Source: Eulemur rufifrons (taxonomy: Eukaryota; Chordata; Mammalia; Primates; Lemuridae). Taken from it: a DNA stretch of 64,000 nucleotides. Position 1 is the first letter of the stretch. Each line of letters opens with the position of its first letter. The stretch is from contig NC_090989.1 of the NCBI RefSeq assembly GCF_041146395.1, forward strand, positions 243,464,843 through 243,528,842, in the 5' to 3' direction. Below are positions 26,774 through 40,999 of the stretch, piece after piece. The translations under genes were made by a program, and so were the position numbers. The notes under the pieces are model-generated. The model had not been told where the DNA came from, did not search any database, and worked only from the letters and a program-made list of their open reading frames with translations.

Positions 26774-27111
26774 GCTGGGCATGGTGGCTCACGCCTGTAA
26801 TCCTAGCACTCTGGGAGGCCGAGACGGGAGGATTGCTTGAGCTCAGGAGTTCGAGACCAGCCTGAGCAAGAGCGAGACCCGTCTCTACTAAAAATAGAAA
26901 GAAATTGTATGGACAGCTAAAAATATATATAGAAAAAATTAGCCGGGCATGGCGGCACATGCCTGTAGTCCCAGCTACTCGGGAGGCTGAGGTAGGAGGA
27001 TTGCTTGAGCACAGGAGTTTGAGGTTGCTGTGAGCTAGGCTAACGCCACAGCACTCTAGCCCGGGCACCAGAGTGAAACTCTGTCTCAAAAAAAAAAAAG
27101 GAAAAAACAAA
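26774..27111 (+). mobile_element. Alu SINE, lemur type, full length
   Basis: Starts GCTGGGCATGGTGGCTCACG, carries the same GGACAGCTAAAAATATATA linker and ends in a mixed A-rich tail. Target-site duplication AAGAA(C/T)AGGGTCA at 26761-26773 and 27112-27124 has one mismatch. Antisense to ELAVL2. Confidence 0.96.
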
Positions 27112-28039
27112 AAGAATAGGGTCAACATCACTTGTCCCCAACCATCCTCACAGGCTACCTATGGTCACAAACTCTTAAGGATTTTGGAACCATTAATCCA
27201 AGTCTTGGTCCTCACAGCCAAGGCAGGGCTTCTACATCTTCACTACAGAAGCAGCTATCTGAACAGTCATACAACCTACGACCTTCCCACAGGTACTGAA
27301 AACTCCAGGTCAATGCCGCACTTCGGCACACATATTCTGTACTACACTGATGTGTGTGAATGCCTTTTGTTTTGCACCCTCCTTTTTAAATCTAACATAT
27401 ATGCCACAGAAAAGGATCCCTTCTTCACAAGATATATAAAAATCACTTATGCTCCTTACACAAGGAGAACAGTTATAAACAGGCTGCTCAGAACCATGGT
27501 CAAGTGATCTATACAGCACAGAGCTGACACACTCCACAGGCCTCTGAATGGGACCAAGGACCATCGAGAGCTGCTCGGGGATCAGAGCAGGGAGAGGAAA
27601 TCGGAAGAGAACCCGCTTAGTGGCAAAGTGCTACTGTGGGAAACACAGTAAATGCCAATTTATCCCAAACTGTGCGTAATTCAAAGCATCAGCCATTCCC
27701 TTGCCACCTACATTGCTTTTAATAGCCTGCTTTAATTAAAATTTTAATTGCATATTTTAATTAAAAATACACAATCTCCTGGACCTGTTTCATTCAAAGG
27801 TCATTTTATTTAGTCTTTTCTATTCCCAATTACTACCGATGTTCAGAAAAACCAAATCACCCCCTTAGGTTTAAAGGTAAAAGCAACAGACTGCCATAAT
27901 TCTTGATTATAAACCTGGTACATTAATCTAATTTTATCCAACCAATATTAAATGAGACCCTTCTCAACATAAAGTTGGGAAAATAAAATTTTGTATTAAA
28001 AAACAAACAAGAGTCAGCCTACATAGTTCTCAAGTACAT

Positions 28040-28325
28040 TAAGCATTCCTCGATTATGGAAATCCTACTTTTTGCTACGCCCTGAGGATACAAAAGAGAG
28101 AAAAAGTTCTTCCTCATAAAGCTTACATTCTGACAAGAGGAGACAAACAAATTCTACAGCATATTAGAAGAAAACAGAGCCAAGGAGGGAAAAATGCAAG
28201 GGATGAGAGTGGGGAGTGGAGGGCAAGGCTGCTGTTTGAACAGAGCAGTCAGAGCTGGCCTCGTCCTAAAGGCAACATTTGATTCAAGGCTTGAAGGAAG
28301 GAGCTCAGAGTCCAGCAGTGATGCA
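28040..28325 (+). repeat. Old interspersed repeat, same family as at 61250-62440
   Basis: GAGGATACAAAAGAGAGAAA, then AAAGCTTACATTCTGACAAG and GGCAACATTTGATTCAAGGC match the 5' part of that family (gga-tacaaa ... agcttacattct ... ttgaaggaag). Confidence 0.5.
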
Positions 28326-28479
28326 CATGTAGACTTATTCCAGCTCAAGTTCTACCACACAGGCATCACATTCTGCCAGTTCTATCAGCTAAATCTGCCC
28401 CTCTGCTTCTACATTCGGTTCTCTCTTACTCTGACCCTTAGCATTGCTACACTGTCCTCCTTAGACACCCTTTCCTTAA

Positions 28480-28950
28480 GATAACTCCAAAACCAGCCAC
28501 CATCCCCTATCATGCTGTCCAGGTGATCTCCTAAAGACAAATGTGACCATGCTCTGGTTTTCAAGGTTATCATGGGCGTCTTGCTTACTTCCACTTTAGC
28601 TCAGCTTCCACTACGCCTACATACACACCCAAAAACGTACATCCAGTTCCCTGTGCCTGAATCACACCTCTCCAACTAGCCAACTCCCACTCATCCTTGG
28701 AGACTTTCTCTGGGACCATTTCCTGTCACAACCTGCCCCATCACCAATGCACACTGTTCAGTGCTCCTCCCTAGTCCTCCCACAGCTTCTTATATTATAC
28801 CTTTATCTTACTACACATGTGATCGAGTCCATTTGGATGTCCCCACCAACCAGATTTCTAAGCAAGGGCAAGCCAAACCTGGTTCCTGACAAAGACTAGC
28901 ACGGATTATTAACCCAATGTTCAGTGAATAAATGAATGAATGAGCAATAA
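28480..28950 (+). repeat. L2 LINE 3' end
   Basis: CTGTGCCTGAATCACACCTC, CTAGCCAACTCCCACTCATC, CTTGGAGACTTTCTCTGGGA and a terminal GTGAATAAATGAATGAATGA follow the L2 3' consensus. Confidence 0.8.
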
Positions 28951-29129
28951 ACAAATGAAGGAACTGCAGCATCTGCCTTCCAGGAGCTTACTATGGTTTA
29001 GGAGAGAGCTGCCCTTAGAAACATGCTCCCTCATATTCCTACATTGTACCAGATGGATTACTGAACATGTACAGACAAGATGCTCAAATGTTACCATATT
29101 CAGTCTTCATAAGGGAGTCACATGAGTTA

Positions 29130-31900
29130 TATTTTTTTTAGATAGTTCATGTAAAAATTTTCATATGAAAAATTTCCACAAACACCATTAAAATGAAATC
29201 TCAATTTTAAAAAATGTCATCTAGAGTAATTTGATAGATTTACATAAATCTGTTTCACAAATCTGTAAGTATGAATTATGGGATGTCAGCATATAATTTT
29301 GTTGAAAGTACTTTTTCACTAATATAATTAAGTCTGCCGAGACTATTCATGTGCAAGTCAAATAAAATGCAGAGTGAATTCTGTAAAAACCTGGTAGTTG
29401 AATCAACAATAAAAGGTGACTACACTGATTGACGTGTATCTATTATTTCATTTGGAGCAGTAGTAATGTTTTATGAAATAAGAGAATAAAAGCAGCATGA
29501 ATCTTTTTTAAATCCCACAGTTAGCAGAAACAGGTCACTATGGTCCTCTCTCTTAAGCAAGACTCTTGTAACCTGAGACTTAATGCAGTATTTTTTAAAA
29601 AACAGAAAAGATTTGCTGTCTTCAAGCACAACTCCTGTGTAAAACTACATACCTTAACAATCAAAAAACGTGCAAATAAAAACTTGTTTTCCAAAATCAG
29701 ATTATTACAAGGGAACAAAGTTTTTTTGTTTTTAAAGACCCCATTCCCTCATTGTAACATCATTCTCTCCTCCTCCCCCAAACACACAATAAGTTGCAAA
29801 TGTGTTGTATTTCTTCAGATGGACTTTCTGTTCTTGGGCACTCCTTATGTGTGTCTGTTCAGACAGGCTGTGCACTGCAACTCTGGCACCAAAGCAACAC
29901 GCACCAGACTTTACAAAGGAGCTTTCTTAATATCTCAGATCTGATATATAGCAAACCCATTCCGGTACTGCACAGCAGGGAGAAGGCTAGAGAGAATCTT
30001 AGAGGGATGCAATTCTCTCTAGTCACATTTTCCTCCAAATTTTAATTCCTGACTTAGCCTGTGTCTCCTCAAATGCAGCATGCCAGATGCTGTAGGTCCT
30101 TTCATTTAAACACTCAACCAACTCGGGTCAAATTAAACAGGTCCTCCTTGCTGCCCTCCAATGAGTAAGATCAAATTGCGAGGTGGAAGACTGGTGAGAT
30201 CTTACTGCTACAGCCCAAGGCAGCCTCCCTGAAAGCTTGGAGCATTTTTACCAGCTTCCCAAAGGACGTTACCAGGGATTATCACAAAGAGAGAGAATTC
30301 AACCTAGACACTCACATAATACAGAAAACAGATGGCTCACTCGAAGACTCATCTTCCACCCAAATGCTAATAAAGCTGGCCTGAGACTGAAAGTCCCCAA
30401 TGCTTCTAAATGATTTTCAGGACTTCACAAATACATGGAGATAATATAGAAGAGTTTAAATTGTAACTTTTCTCCTGAAATCAAAGTCGTAAATAGTGAT
30501 CATTTGGTAAATATTACCTAAGCAGCCTAATTCTAGAGGGAGTACTGAATGTCCTCCAAACCAGGGCATTTTCAAATTAATTTTAATGGCCATATCTGTC
30601 CCCTGATTATGCAACTGGTAGAGCTCTATTTTCCTTATAGTTCCAGTCTCAGTAATTATGAGTCTGCTGGCAATGCAGCACGACCCTGCTTAAGTTGGCG
30701 AAACTGTGGGTTCTTAAATACATCACATTTTCAGACAACATTAAGAACTCCCACACAATTCAGTCTTGGGCTACTGAGAACAGAAAACAGCATATTAAAT
30801 CCTCTAAATTCTCATTAAATACTACACCAGGTACTAAGATGCCTTGCATCCAAGACCAGGAAGACAAGGAAAAATTATCTTTACCTTAAATGTGAAAACA
30901 AACTAATTCCTCTAGTCTATACATCTTAGGACAAGACTTATAACTTGGAACAGGTTCTCTAACTCGATAGAAAGAGAAAGAGTGTAGCACCACAATGAAA
31001 ACAAAAGCCGGTTTTCATTGCTTACTAATATACCTAGTATCTAAAAGAAAGTTCAGCAGTTCTACCTTCAAACACCGGAGCTGCCACCAGGATGAGAGCA
31101 AATTGCCAAAAAAGTCAGGTAGCCAGAAAGTCAGACCTGACAGTTCAAAAAAATTTAGTACATCAACAACTCTGAGCTAACACACAATCTGCTTTCACTG
31201 CTGCAATGGTCTCATTTCTTTGTTAATTTTAAGTAACTTCATACAGATACTTCCCTTCCCCCACAGGGTCTCAGGACTTATGTTATCTGCTTTATCTTGT
31301 GCTTACTTAAAAGGCAACAGAGTTGTTCAAGTAAATATCATTCGGGATGAGGGCAAAGGAATTATATTCCTCAAAACAGTATTGTGGTAAAGAGGGAAAC
31401 CAGTTAACAACTGCGGTAGTAAAAAGGGCATCTGCTGCTGCTTGTGCTACCAGCTGGTGTCAATCTTCGCACACACGCGCACGCACACACAAAGAAACCA
31501 GTAAGCAGTCCATCAAGCAGCAGCACAGTTTCTTAATGTGTTTTTCTCTAAAACATTATTTTTATCTGGATATTGCAAGAAAAAAAATTAAAGGCCATAA
31601 GCACTATAATTAGCTCAGTGCCCTTTTTGAAATTATGTCAAAGAGTCTTGCAAACCACTATGGAGAGCTCTCCATGGAAAATATTAGACCACACAAATCC
31701 CATGAAGTCCATATGATGAAAAAATTGGCAGAGATAAATTTTCTTATTGAACACTTCTAAAAAAAAAATCTTTCTCACCCAAAAGTTACAGGTTCACCAG
31801 TACAAACCTTCCAGTTTGAAAAGGTCAGTAAGTTTGTGGGGTATCATCCTTTCCCACTGCCCCATAAATACTCATATCTCCCTGCTTGGAAGCCAACAGT
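29130..31900. other. Unique intron sequence
   Basis: No recognised repeats apart from a short CA/CG run near 31465-31490 and a 16-bp palindrome at 31660-31675. Confidence 0.45.
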
Positions 31901-31904
31901 ACCA

Positions 31905-32105
31905 CTGCCTAACTAAACTATTACATACATTATATTTAATTATCACAATAGAGTTCCATGTAGATACATCAGTACCCATTTTACACATATAATTGGAGGT
32001 TCAGAGAGTCTAATTAACTCGCTCAAAGGCACACAGCTAGCTTGTAAATGGCAACTGGGTTTCAAAGCCAGGAAATGACCTTCCTAAACTCGGTCTTTCC
32101 AGTGT
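31905..32105 (-). repeat. MIR SINE
   Basis: AGTACCCATTTTACACATAT, GAGAGTCTAATTAACTCGCT and GGCACACAGCTAGCTTGTAA match the reverse-complement MIR core. Confidence 0.7.
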
Positions 32106-34146
32106 ACACGTCACTGCCTTTGGCCAAATGTGGGAATTACTTTGAGGCAGAATCCTGTGTGACCACAGTTTACAACTTTCCACAGTATTTATATATCCAG
32201 CTATACCTGCAATTTTTTTCTTGTTCTTTATCCTGAAATCAATTGACTGGAACCTCACAGTTCTTTCTTAATCCAAGAGACTATGCAAGAAAAGGAAGGG
32301 CATTCTGCAGATGCACAAACCACTTAAGCCCTCAAAACAAATCCATCATTACAAAACAGATAGATGAGAGATATCTGCATTATAAAAAGATTCATTTAAA
32401 ATGGGCCTTGATTTACATACTCCTTTTCTAGAAACTCAGAAAGCAATTCTTATGGCTAAAGCCAAACATGTTTGCTACTGCCAAAACTGTCTCCCACACA
32501 AGACACTTCTCTCCTCAGCAGATTGCATTAAAATGCTTTCATAAGCATAGTATAGTTTCGTAGCTGTACAAAAGGAGGTGGGATCAATACCACATGGTCT
32601 CTGCCCTCTAAGATGCCCAAAAATTTCAAGCCCCACAGTAAACAAGATGTAGGCACCTAAGGAATATGAAACACATAAGGTTATTCACTGGGGCTTCATG
32701 TTTAACCAGGACCAACATGAAAAAGAGAAATCTTTAGTGTGTCAAAACAGAGGAGATGAAATTCAGGTGCTTCTTGGAAGAGAAATTAAGGAAACAGGCA
32801 CATGGAGAAGAGCGAATTTGTAGATAAGTACAAAGGAGATGGTCAGGCCAAAGGCACACTAAGAAATAAAGTGGTCTTGGTAGAGGTAAGCAAGCCCACT
32901 TTCCACCCTGAGAGCAAGAGAGAAGGTTTATAGCTGTCAAACTTCAGGATGCACCCAGCAGTGAGGTGCAATGAGGAAGGAGACAGACAGATACAAGAGA
33001 GACCTGGGACAGTAACCTTGGTGGCCTGGAACAATCACTGAGGAGATGCAGATCTAGGATCAAGAAGAACTTTAAAAGATTAGAGGACAAAAACCCACAG
33101 CTTCTTTCCCAGGTCCCTACAAACTGCCCTGATCTTAAAGGGCTAACCTCTCATCTCAATAAACCCCAGCCCAGATCTTCTATTCCAAGGCACACAAAAC
33201 CTTTTGCTCATGAACCTCTGTCAACTTGGCTTAGAATGAGCATGACCAATTAACACAAGCCCCCTTCTCCCCAAAAACGAACTTTTGGGTTGGGTACTCT
33301 TGTCTTTCATGGGGTTTCCAGGGTAAGGACCAGGATTGAAAGCTAAAGTAACCCTTCAAACCACAAGAGGATCTATCTCCTTGGCATGATGACCTTTTAC
33401 CTTCATAAGAGTAACAAGAGGGTAAGGAACCTTTTGAGCCATAGGTTAATACCCAGCAGCCTTGCAAATATTCTCTCACTATATACCTAACAAGTATAAT
33501 AACCCCAAGCACCAAAAAGCCAAAGCTAAGATTACTGCCCAGAGAAGACTTTTGATTTGAGACCACCTTTATATAGCTGTAAAAATGTATACCTCAATCT
33601 TTTTGTTAAGCTATTATGAATGAACAGAAAGTGTCAATTAAATTAACTACCGTAAGTGGAAACCACCACAAATGTTAACAAACCACATTCTGTGCAGCAA
33701 TAGCAAGTTTATAAATGCCTTCTGAAGGCACACACATACCTAAGTCCTTCACATATAATAAGTGACACCAAGTTGAAAAAGAGACGGAAGAAGACTGGGT
33801 CATTAAGAAGGGATGGGTAGCATCACATGATTACAATAAAGTAAAAACATATTGATTTCACTGTATCTGTATTTTTCATAAAGTGTCTGCTACAAAGTGA
33901 TAAGTACAAGGCTTCCACCTGGGAACTGTCCACTTTAGTTCATTTTATTTCAAAACGAAAGAGCAGAATTAAATCAGTGATATTTTTAGCAAAGACAAAG
34001 GAAGTAAATTTCCAAAGGACATCCATTGTCCCCTATCGACACAAAGATTAGATATAAATAACATGTGATTTTCCTTCTCTTTGTACAGGACATTTTGCTT
34101 AGTTTACACTTAAGAAAACCAGTTACATTTTCAAGAGGGTATGAGG

Positions 34147-34441
34147 GGCCTGGTGCCTTGGCTCACACCTGTAATCCTAGCATTTTGGGAGGCCGAGGTG
34201 GGAGGACTGCTTGAGGCCAGGAGTTCAAGACCAGCCTGAGTAAGAGAGAGACCCTGTATATACAAAAAATAGAAAAATTAGCTGGGCGTGGTGGTGTACA
34301 ACCGTAGTCTCAGCTATTCAGGAAGCTGAGGCATGAGAATCACTTGAGCCCAGAAGTTTGAGGTTGCTGTGTACTATGATGCTTTGTCACCCTGAATAGT
34401 GTGCAGTGCAAGAGTCTGTCTCCAAAAAACAAAAAAAAGAA
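34147..34441 (+). mobile_element. Alu SINE, older type without the lemur linker
   Basis: Diverged Alu (GGCCTGGTGCCTTGGCTCAC start) whose inter-arm linker is the short TACAAAAAATAGAAAAATTAGC form. Imperfect target-site duplication AAGAGGGTATGAGG / AAGGGGGTATGAGG at 34133-34146 and 34442-34455. It is older than the other three full-length Alus and antisense to ELAVL2. Confidence 0.93.
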
Positions 34442-35099
34442 AAGGGGGTATGAGGAACATTTTTTTTTCCTTCCCCTAAATTTAAGAACAGTCACACAAA
34501 AGCACTGATTTTTATACTTAGGAGAAATTCCCAAACAGACCAATGGTGTTTGGGCAAGTCAGGGTATAAAATGCAGAGTATAACCTATTTAAACGCTGCA
34601 GACACAGCTTCAAAGACCTCAAGAAAGCTCTCCCTGAAGCACTAAAGGGGAAAGAATCCCAATGAAACACAATCCACAGAGGAAGCAGAGCTGTGCATGG
34701 TTAAAGTTGTAAAGGCTATGGGTCAGGTGGGAACCATGGCTACAAATTAAGTCAAAGAGGTACCCTGACAGAAATAAATATCCAATTTGTTTTTGCTAAG
34801 GGACAGCTTGTTACAGCAAACCACTCTGAGACCACAGGGCAAGCTGCCCACCAAATTAACAGATGGCTTCTAAAGAGAAATACAAAATGGTGCAGTTCCT
34901 ACAATTGCTACATTCATATCACACAGAAGCATTTCTTCCCAAATCACTTCTTTTAAAAGTTGAAAAGATTAGCTATTGTAATTATCCAAATTTAAAATTC
35001 ACAGACACATTCATGAAGAAGCAAACGCTTCAAAGATTTTGCCTAGACAATCACTCATTAGGACACAAGAGTACTGTGGCACCGTCCACATCCGCATCA

Positions 35100-38000
35100 C
35101 AGTAAACACCCCATCCCTCCGAAACTAGAGAAGCACAGAGGCTTGTCTTTTGCCACTGACTAAAAGGTATATTAAAAATGAAATATTTAAATCATATGCT
35201 CAGCTCAGCACCTTAGCACACCTGACCACTGCTGCTAATTCTGGATACATCTTTCCCATGAAATCAGGAAAAGCCTAAACACAAAAATAATCTTTTTAAC
35301 TTATTACCATATCATCATCTTCAGTAGCCATGAGTCTGTAGCAGGGTGGAGGAGGGTAAAAAGGATCTTATTCAAAAACACCTCAATTTCAATTCATCTT
35401 AAAAACTTTACATATGATGCTCTCTCTCTTTCATCTGCTGTTACTGAAGTTACTAGATTTACTTATTCACATATCTGAGGCTTGGGGAAGGCGCTGTGTT
35501 TTTATGGCACCAGATTAAACATTATGAAGGACCATCTGATGTGGGAAGTAACTTCCATACACAGAGCTTTTCAGCTATTTGGGCCACATTACATGGCTAC
35601 TTTGCAAACACATTTCAAGATCAGGGCAAAGACAAGTGGATCAGAAGAATCCATCTTGTTACCACAAAGCATTCCCTAAAGAAGAGGGGGTCTTTTCTTT
35701 TTAAGGCCTCCTGCTAACTGCCCTTATGACCTTGAGACCTAGATCTGTTCAAGGATTACCTTACCTGTGGGAAAAACTGGGCTAACGGTGCTCTCTAATG
35801 CTCACTGTTATGATTATACCATCTCCACCTCAACTCTGTCAAATAAGCCACAAATAAATTCACAACTCACCTATGTGTTAGAATCAGTCTTGTTAAAGAG
35901 CTTCCTGTGCTGTAGAATGCTACATAAAATGTTAGGTATTCAATTACAAGTACACCCAGCAGGCAAAGAAATGAAGAGTTCACTAAATACTAGGTCTTTC
36001 AGCTCATTCCAATATGCAGTAGCCTTCAGTGTCAAGGAGTTTGCCTATTGTGTTGCTGACAACTTCTTCCTTGCTATTTATAATGAAGAAAGGGACCAAA
36101 GAGTTATATATTATAAACTAGTTTCCTTTGAGGAAAAACTTGAAATATCTTATGTATGCTGCCAGATCACTTACTAGTCAAGCCTATTTGGCTAAGGACA
36201 ATCATTGTCCCTAACCCCAAACACAATACAACCTCTGAGTGCTTGTTCTAGTTCCCCTAATTGACACCAACATGAGTAAGGTATTCTATTTACACTTAGA
36301 ATACTACACTTATTTTCCTCAAGCAAGAGTATTTTCCAGCAAGAAAACACATATGCACTGAAATGAATCTTAACTCAAAAGCCTACTATACTATGTTGGG
36401 GCTCTTTAACCTCCCCCCACCAAAAAAAATTACATCTAATACTAACACTAAAGGGCATAGAACTTTCAGTGTTTAAGAAGCTATCTCATATCCACAGTTG
36501 TGACTTGTGCATTTGTAAAAACTTCAGATACTTGAGATAAGTTAAGACTCACGTAAAGTGACTGCTTCTAAGCAGTATTGTTTTAAAGGAAAGGGAGAGG
36601 GACATATTTTTCTTAAGCCTCCAGAATATGAAAGATTATGTTAAACATATTTAAAAGATTCAATTAAATGTTCTGTGCTACTTATTCATCTTAATGTTAC
36701 TTCCTCCACTTTTACAACATGGAAATTAAGCCAGAATTTCTTCTCTTTCTTAGCAATTCTTGAGACTTTGGGCTGAATTACCAGAAACAAAAACCTAAAG
36801 GTTAATCACAGCATAACTATCTCAGTTATCACACTTTATCAAATGATTGTCCTTAGTCAAATTTTAAATCTTATCACTAAGACCTAATCACTTCCCAGTC
36901 TTGATTGCTGGCAGAAAACCCTTGATCCCATTATTCCCTCCAAAACTAACTTGTTCTCTCATTTGCATTTTCTGTCATTTTCATTTAGGATATATTTTTT
37001 TAACTGAAGCAAAACTGCTAAAGAAATATACAAATCAAATGACCAGGAGTTACAGTAGATTTTTACAATCCCCAAAGGAAGTTTGTTTTCTGAATGTACT
37101 ATCTATAGCCTAATTAACGTCTCATGCAAAAATTTTCCGTACCATCTCCCAAAACCTGGTGATAATGCTAACCAGGTTATCTCCCTGCCCCACCTACCAC
37201 CATGTTTTCACTTAAAGCTACCTGAACAGATATCCCATTCTAATTCTTTAAGCTTATACAAATATCTTAACAGGTTGTGGAGTAAAACAAAACTGACTGG
37301 ATTTTTTTTTAAACAATTACACTTATGATTCTACATCAGTGAACTTGTTAGGAATAAACACCCTGTAAATAAAGATAAAACTAGATTTTAATCTCTTCAA
37401 AGAGAATTGAAGACTGTCCAAAAAATTGATAATAATGATGTACAGCACTGACCCCCTGGGACAAATTTAATGCCCCTAAGCATACCTATGTCCCCACATG
37501 GCTGGATATCAAAGGGTTTTAATTAAATGACCACTAAATAGGCAGAAGGGATAAATAAAGGTCATTCACAGGCAAGTCTTTTTCCATAAAATACATGGCT
37601 CTCATCAGCTACTAAAAGGAATGGAAGTCAAGAAACATGACTGACCTCTGAAGATTAAAAGCTAGAGATGAAACACCCAAAAAGACCCGCTGCGTGATCA
37701 CAGAGAACGCTATCACTGCCAGTCATTCTCAGCCATTCTTTAGGCTACTCTTATTCTCACTTGACCAGCAAAGTAGTGACCAGGAAACATAACCAAAAGA
37801 GGGGGGAAGTCACAAGAGGTGACTTGAGAGGTAATATCAATATCCTCATTGCACCTATTCCTATCTTTGCATAATTATATCAAAATTTTGGTTCCCCCCC
37901 AACACTAACAATGTAAAGCAAATATGGGTCGACTGTTTGAAAGATACAGACAAGTGATTTTATTTATAAAATACAGATATATACATGCCTCTCAAAACAG

Positions 38001-38860
38001 ACACAGACTCCTTTACCAATGGACACGGCAGGTTCAAAACAGGGGTTTGTAAGCAATTACAGAAGTTATCCTCTCATAGGTCAAAGCGAGATCAACAAAA
38101 ATTAATGACCTTACTTTTGGGTGTGTTAAAAAGTAAACACTGATAGAGAAATACGAGTTACATAAAAATTGTTTCACTAGAGTTCTAAATTCTAAGTATT
38201 ACAAAATGACTCTAGGTAAATAGTAGAAAGGAATTTATTGGAAGAGGCACAAAGAATTTATCAGAATGAAGAGGGGCTGCTGAGAACCAGGATCCAGGGA
38301 GCTCAGAAAAAGGAAGTAAACCACCACCTCAGAACGTACAGGTGAGTCACCATCACCACCTCATCCTCCCATCACTTCCTTAAGAGCGTAGGTCCTGGAA
38401 GAAAATGCCTAATTGACTTTACATGGGTCCCTTGCTGGCATCTTGCCTATACTAAGGCAGGGACAGGGACTACCTGCTCCACTGGCTTCTGGAATTAGCC
38501 TCCCACCAGCTATATACTAGGAAAGGGAATTCCCCAATATGGAAGGGTCCTAATGAAAGCAAAAAGTGAGACAATTTTCTCTTGGATCATCAAGGTCTGT
38601 AGAAATCTTTCCATATAAACGGGGGAAAAAGCCTCTCATTTCTTCTGTTCAAGTAAATGATTACAGCAAATATTAACCATCAAATGGAGTAATCAACAAA
38701 TCATTAGAGGACCAGACCATACTGCTTCTACATCCTAGCTCAAAAAGCAAAACAAGCACCAGTTTAGAACATTCTGCATCCCCTTCCACAGTCTTGACCA
38801 ATTCCCTCCACCACCACCTCACCCGTGCCATGAGATGCTACCATAAGAAGTTATGTTAGC
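35100..38860. other. Unique AT-rich intron sequence
   Basis: No repeat family recognised. A 136-codon + frame at 35767-36177 has no recognisable domain. Confidence 0.45.
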
Positions 38861-38866
38861 AGAGTA

Positions 38867-39177
38867 CAGTATTCCCCCCTTATCCTTGAGGATTATGTTC
38901 CAAGACCCCCAGAGGATGCCTGAAACTGCGGATGGTACCAAACCCTCTATATAGTATTTTTCAGTCTGTTAACCCAGATGGCTACTAAGCGATGCTGAAC
39001 AAAGGGATGATTCTCACCCTGGATGGGAAGGCAAGGATTTCATCACACTACTCAGAAAGGTGCACAATTTAAAACTTATGATTTGTTTATTTCCAGAATT
39101 TTCCACTTGATATTTTCGGACCATGGTTGACCACGATCTACCATGAAAGTGAAACCTCACATATGGGGGAACTACTA
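38867..39177. mobile_element. Tigger-like non-autonomous DNA transposon (311 bp)
   Basis: Imperfect terminal inverted repeats CAGTATTCCCCCCTTATCC and, at the right end, its complement ATATGGGGGAACTACTA, flanked by TA at 38865-38866 and 39178-39179. The interior has the GACCATGGTTGACCACGATC and TTTCCAGAATTTTCC phrases of the pogo/Tigger group. No transposase frame. Confidence 0.8.
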
Positions 39178-40639
39178 TATTTCATGACTCAGGCTCTCGC
39201 CAGCATCGCCACCACTTGAAATCAAGAACCCAACACTGGCAGATATTCTCCACCACAACCAAAAATCTTAGACAAAGGCTGCCAAACAACTGGTTAAGTT
39301 TGGGTCATCTTCACTACTAATACCACACAAGACCTTACAGCTCCAGAGGTAAAAGACCTTCCTCATCCCATAAAGAGGCTTTTGGAAGCTCCTTCACAAA
39401 TATAGGGGCAAAGTAGGCAGTGAGGAAAAGAAAAGTCTACATGAAGCTTGAATAAAGACCTTAACCATGAATAGTGTTACCCTTTTTCATTATTTTAAAC
39501 TTGTACAACCCAGAGGGAGGCTTTCTGTGAAGACTCAACACATGGAATCGCTTTTCAGTTGTCAATAGCCAACATTTGAAAATAAATACAGTCACTAAGT
39601 GTGGAATGATGTTCCTGCAGCCAGCAGGCATTTGGCTGATGCTAACAGAGAAGGCAGGAAGCCAAGATATAAGACCTAAAATTTAAAAGGAAGACTGCTC
39701 TCCTCAGTAACAGAATCTGAAATAATGCAAAGGCAGAAGTAGGCCACAGACCACCTGCCTCTAAATTGAACATACATCAGCATTCTGCCTCCCAAAGTTA
39801 CTTCAGGAAGATACTTAAGTTTTCTTTAACTACAATAATTGTTCCCGGGGTCTAAAAACAAAAACAAAACAAAACAATAGAAATGGCTCTGCTTTGTGGG
39901 TTCGTTTGGTTGGCTGGTTCATTACTATTTTGGTGGGGGTTTTCTTTGACAGGTGGATGGAAGGAGTGCTAGGGAAAGGGGAGCAACAATAGAAGAACTA
40001 TAACTGCAGAAGGGAATTTCTGCCTTTCCCTCTTTGACTCTTTCTCCTGAGGAATGGCTTTCTGTCAAGATTTTCATCAGGTGCTCAGCAGAGGAATGGG
40101 TGACATGAGGTAGAGAGAAGGAAGTCTGGGGATGTTGCTCACTGTTACCTGTGTCCCAAGACACAGATGTTCATCCCTGGATGCTCTGACACTCTGGGAG
40201 AAGAGGAAGTAGAAAAGTGTGAAGGCAGAAGACACCACTGCAGAACAAAAGTACTTGGGTTTTTCTTTCTGAATCTACTGCACACACCACTGCCTCTCCC
40301 TCCAGGTGGCCGTCCATTAGCTGCTGAGTGATAGAGACTGGAGCCAACTTTGAAAATAAAACAAGTCTGATCCAGGCTCAACAACTGCAAAGGGGCAAGA
40401 TGGAGTCCCTACAAGTAGTCAGCAATCTGATAAAGTACTGCACAAATTTAGTATTTTAATTAGGTATTCCTCTTATAGGGGAAAGTGGTAAGAACCAAGT
40501 TTGGAGATAAAGCAGCTATTTATTTCAGGGGGAGGAGTTGGTCCCTAAAGCCATATGGAGATGAAGGAAAATAAAATATATGGAAGATTCTACAGCCCAA
40601 GGGGGATAAAAACTAGTATCTCCTGAAATAATTAATTTT

Positions 40640-40935
40640 TTAAATACTTTGTTATAACAAATGTTGTATGATTTCACTTATATGAGTTACCTAGAATAGG
40701 CAAATTCAGAAACCAACTATAATGGTTACCAAAGGCTGGGGACAGGAACTTTACACCCATTAAACTTTAATGGGTACAAAGTTTCTATTTGAGATGACAA
40801 AAAGGTTCTGGAAATAAATAATGGTGATGGTTGCACAACATTGTGAATGTGCTTAATGTCACTGAATGGTACACTTAAAATGGTTAAAACTGTAAGTTTT
40901 ATGTTATATTTTTCCATAATAAAGTATTCTTAAAA
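40640..40935 (+). mobile_element. Old L1 3' end
   Basis: Contains diagnostic L1 3' UTR phrases: TATGATTTCACTTATATGAG, GGTTACCAAAGGCTGGGGAC, ATGGTGATGGTTGCACAACA and TGGTACACTTAAAATGGTTA. Heavily 5'-truncated. Confidence 0.8.
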
Positions 40936-40999
40936 TTTGGTATGAATCAGTGTGATGTTATGTGTGCACCAGCAGTGTAAGCTTTAATTCCAGGCGTAG

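Noticed and set aside
26724..27131. 135-codon minus-strand frame resembling a protein
   Set aside because: It is the reverse translation of the Alu at 26774-27111, a common artefact.
27073..27507. 144-codon + strand frame
   Set aside because: Starts in the Alu tail and continues into unique intron sequence; no family resemblance.
29540..29944. 134-codon + strand open frame
   Set aside because: No motif or homology recognised; crosses T-rich text; no gene context.
33070..33600. Possible LTR-like text
   Set aside because: No clear TG...CA ends, polyadenylation signal or family phrase.
35767..36177. 136-codon + strand open frame
   Set aside because: No recognisable domain, no splice or promoter context, composition like the surrounding AT-rich intron. 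Best read as chance.
38867..39177. Tigger-like element as a novel system
   Set aside because: A known type of old non-autonomous DNA transposon with no coding capacity.
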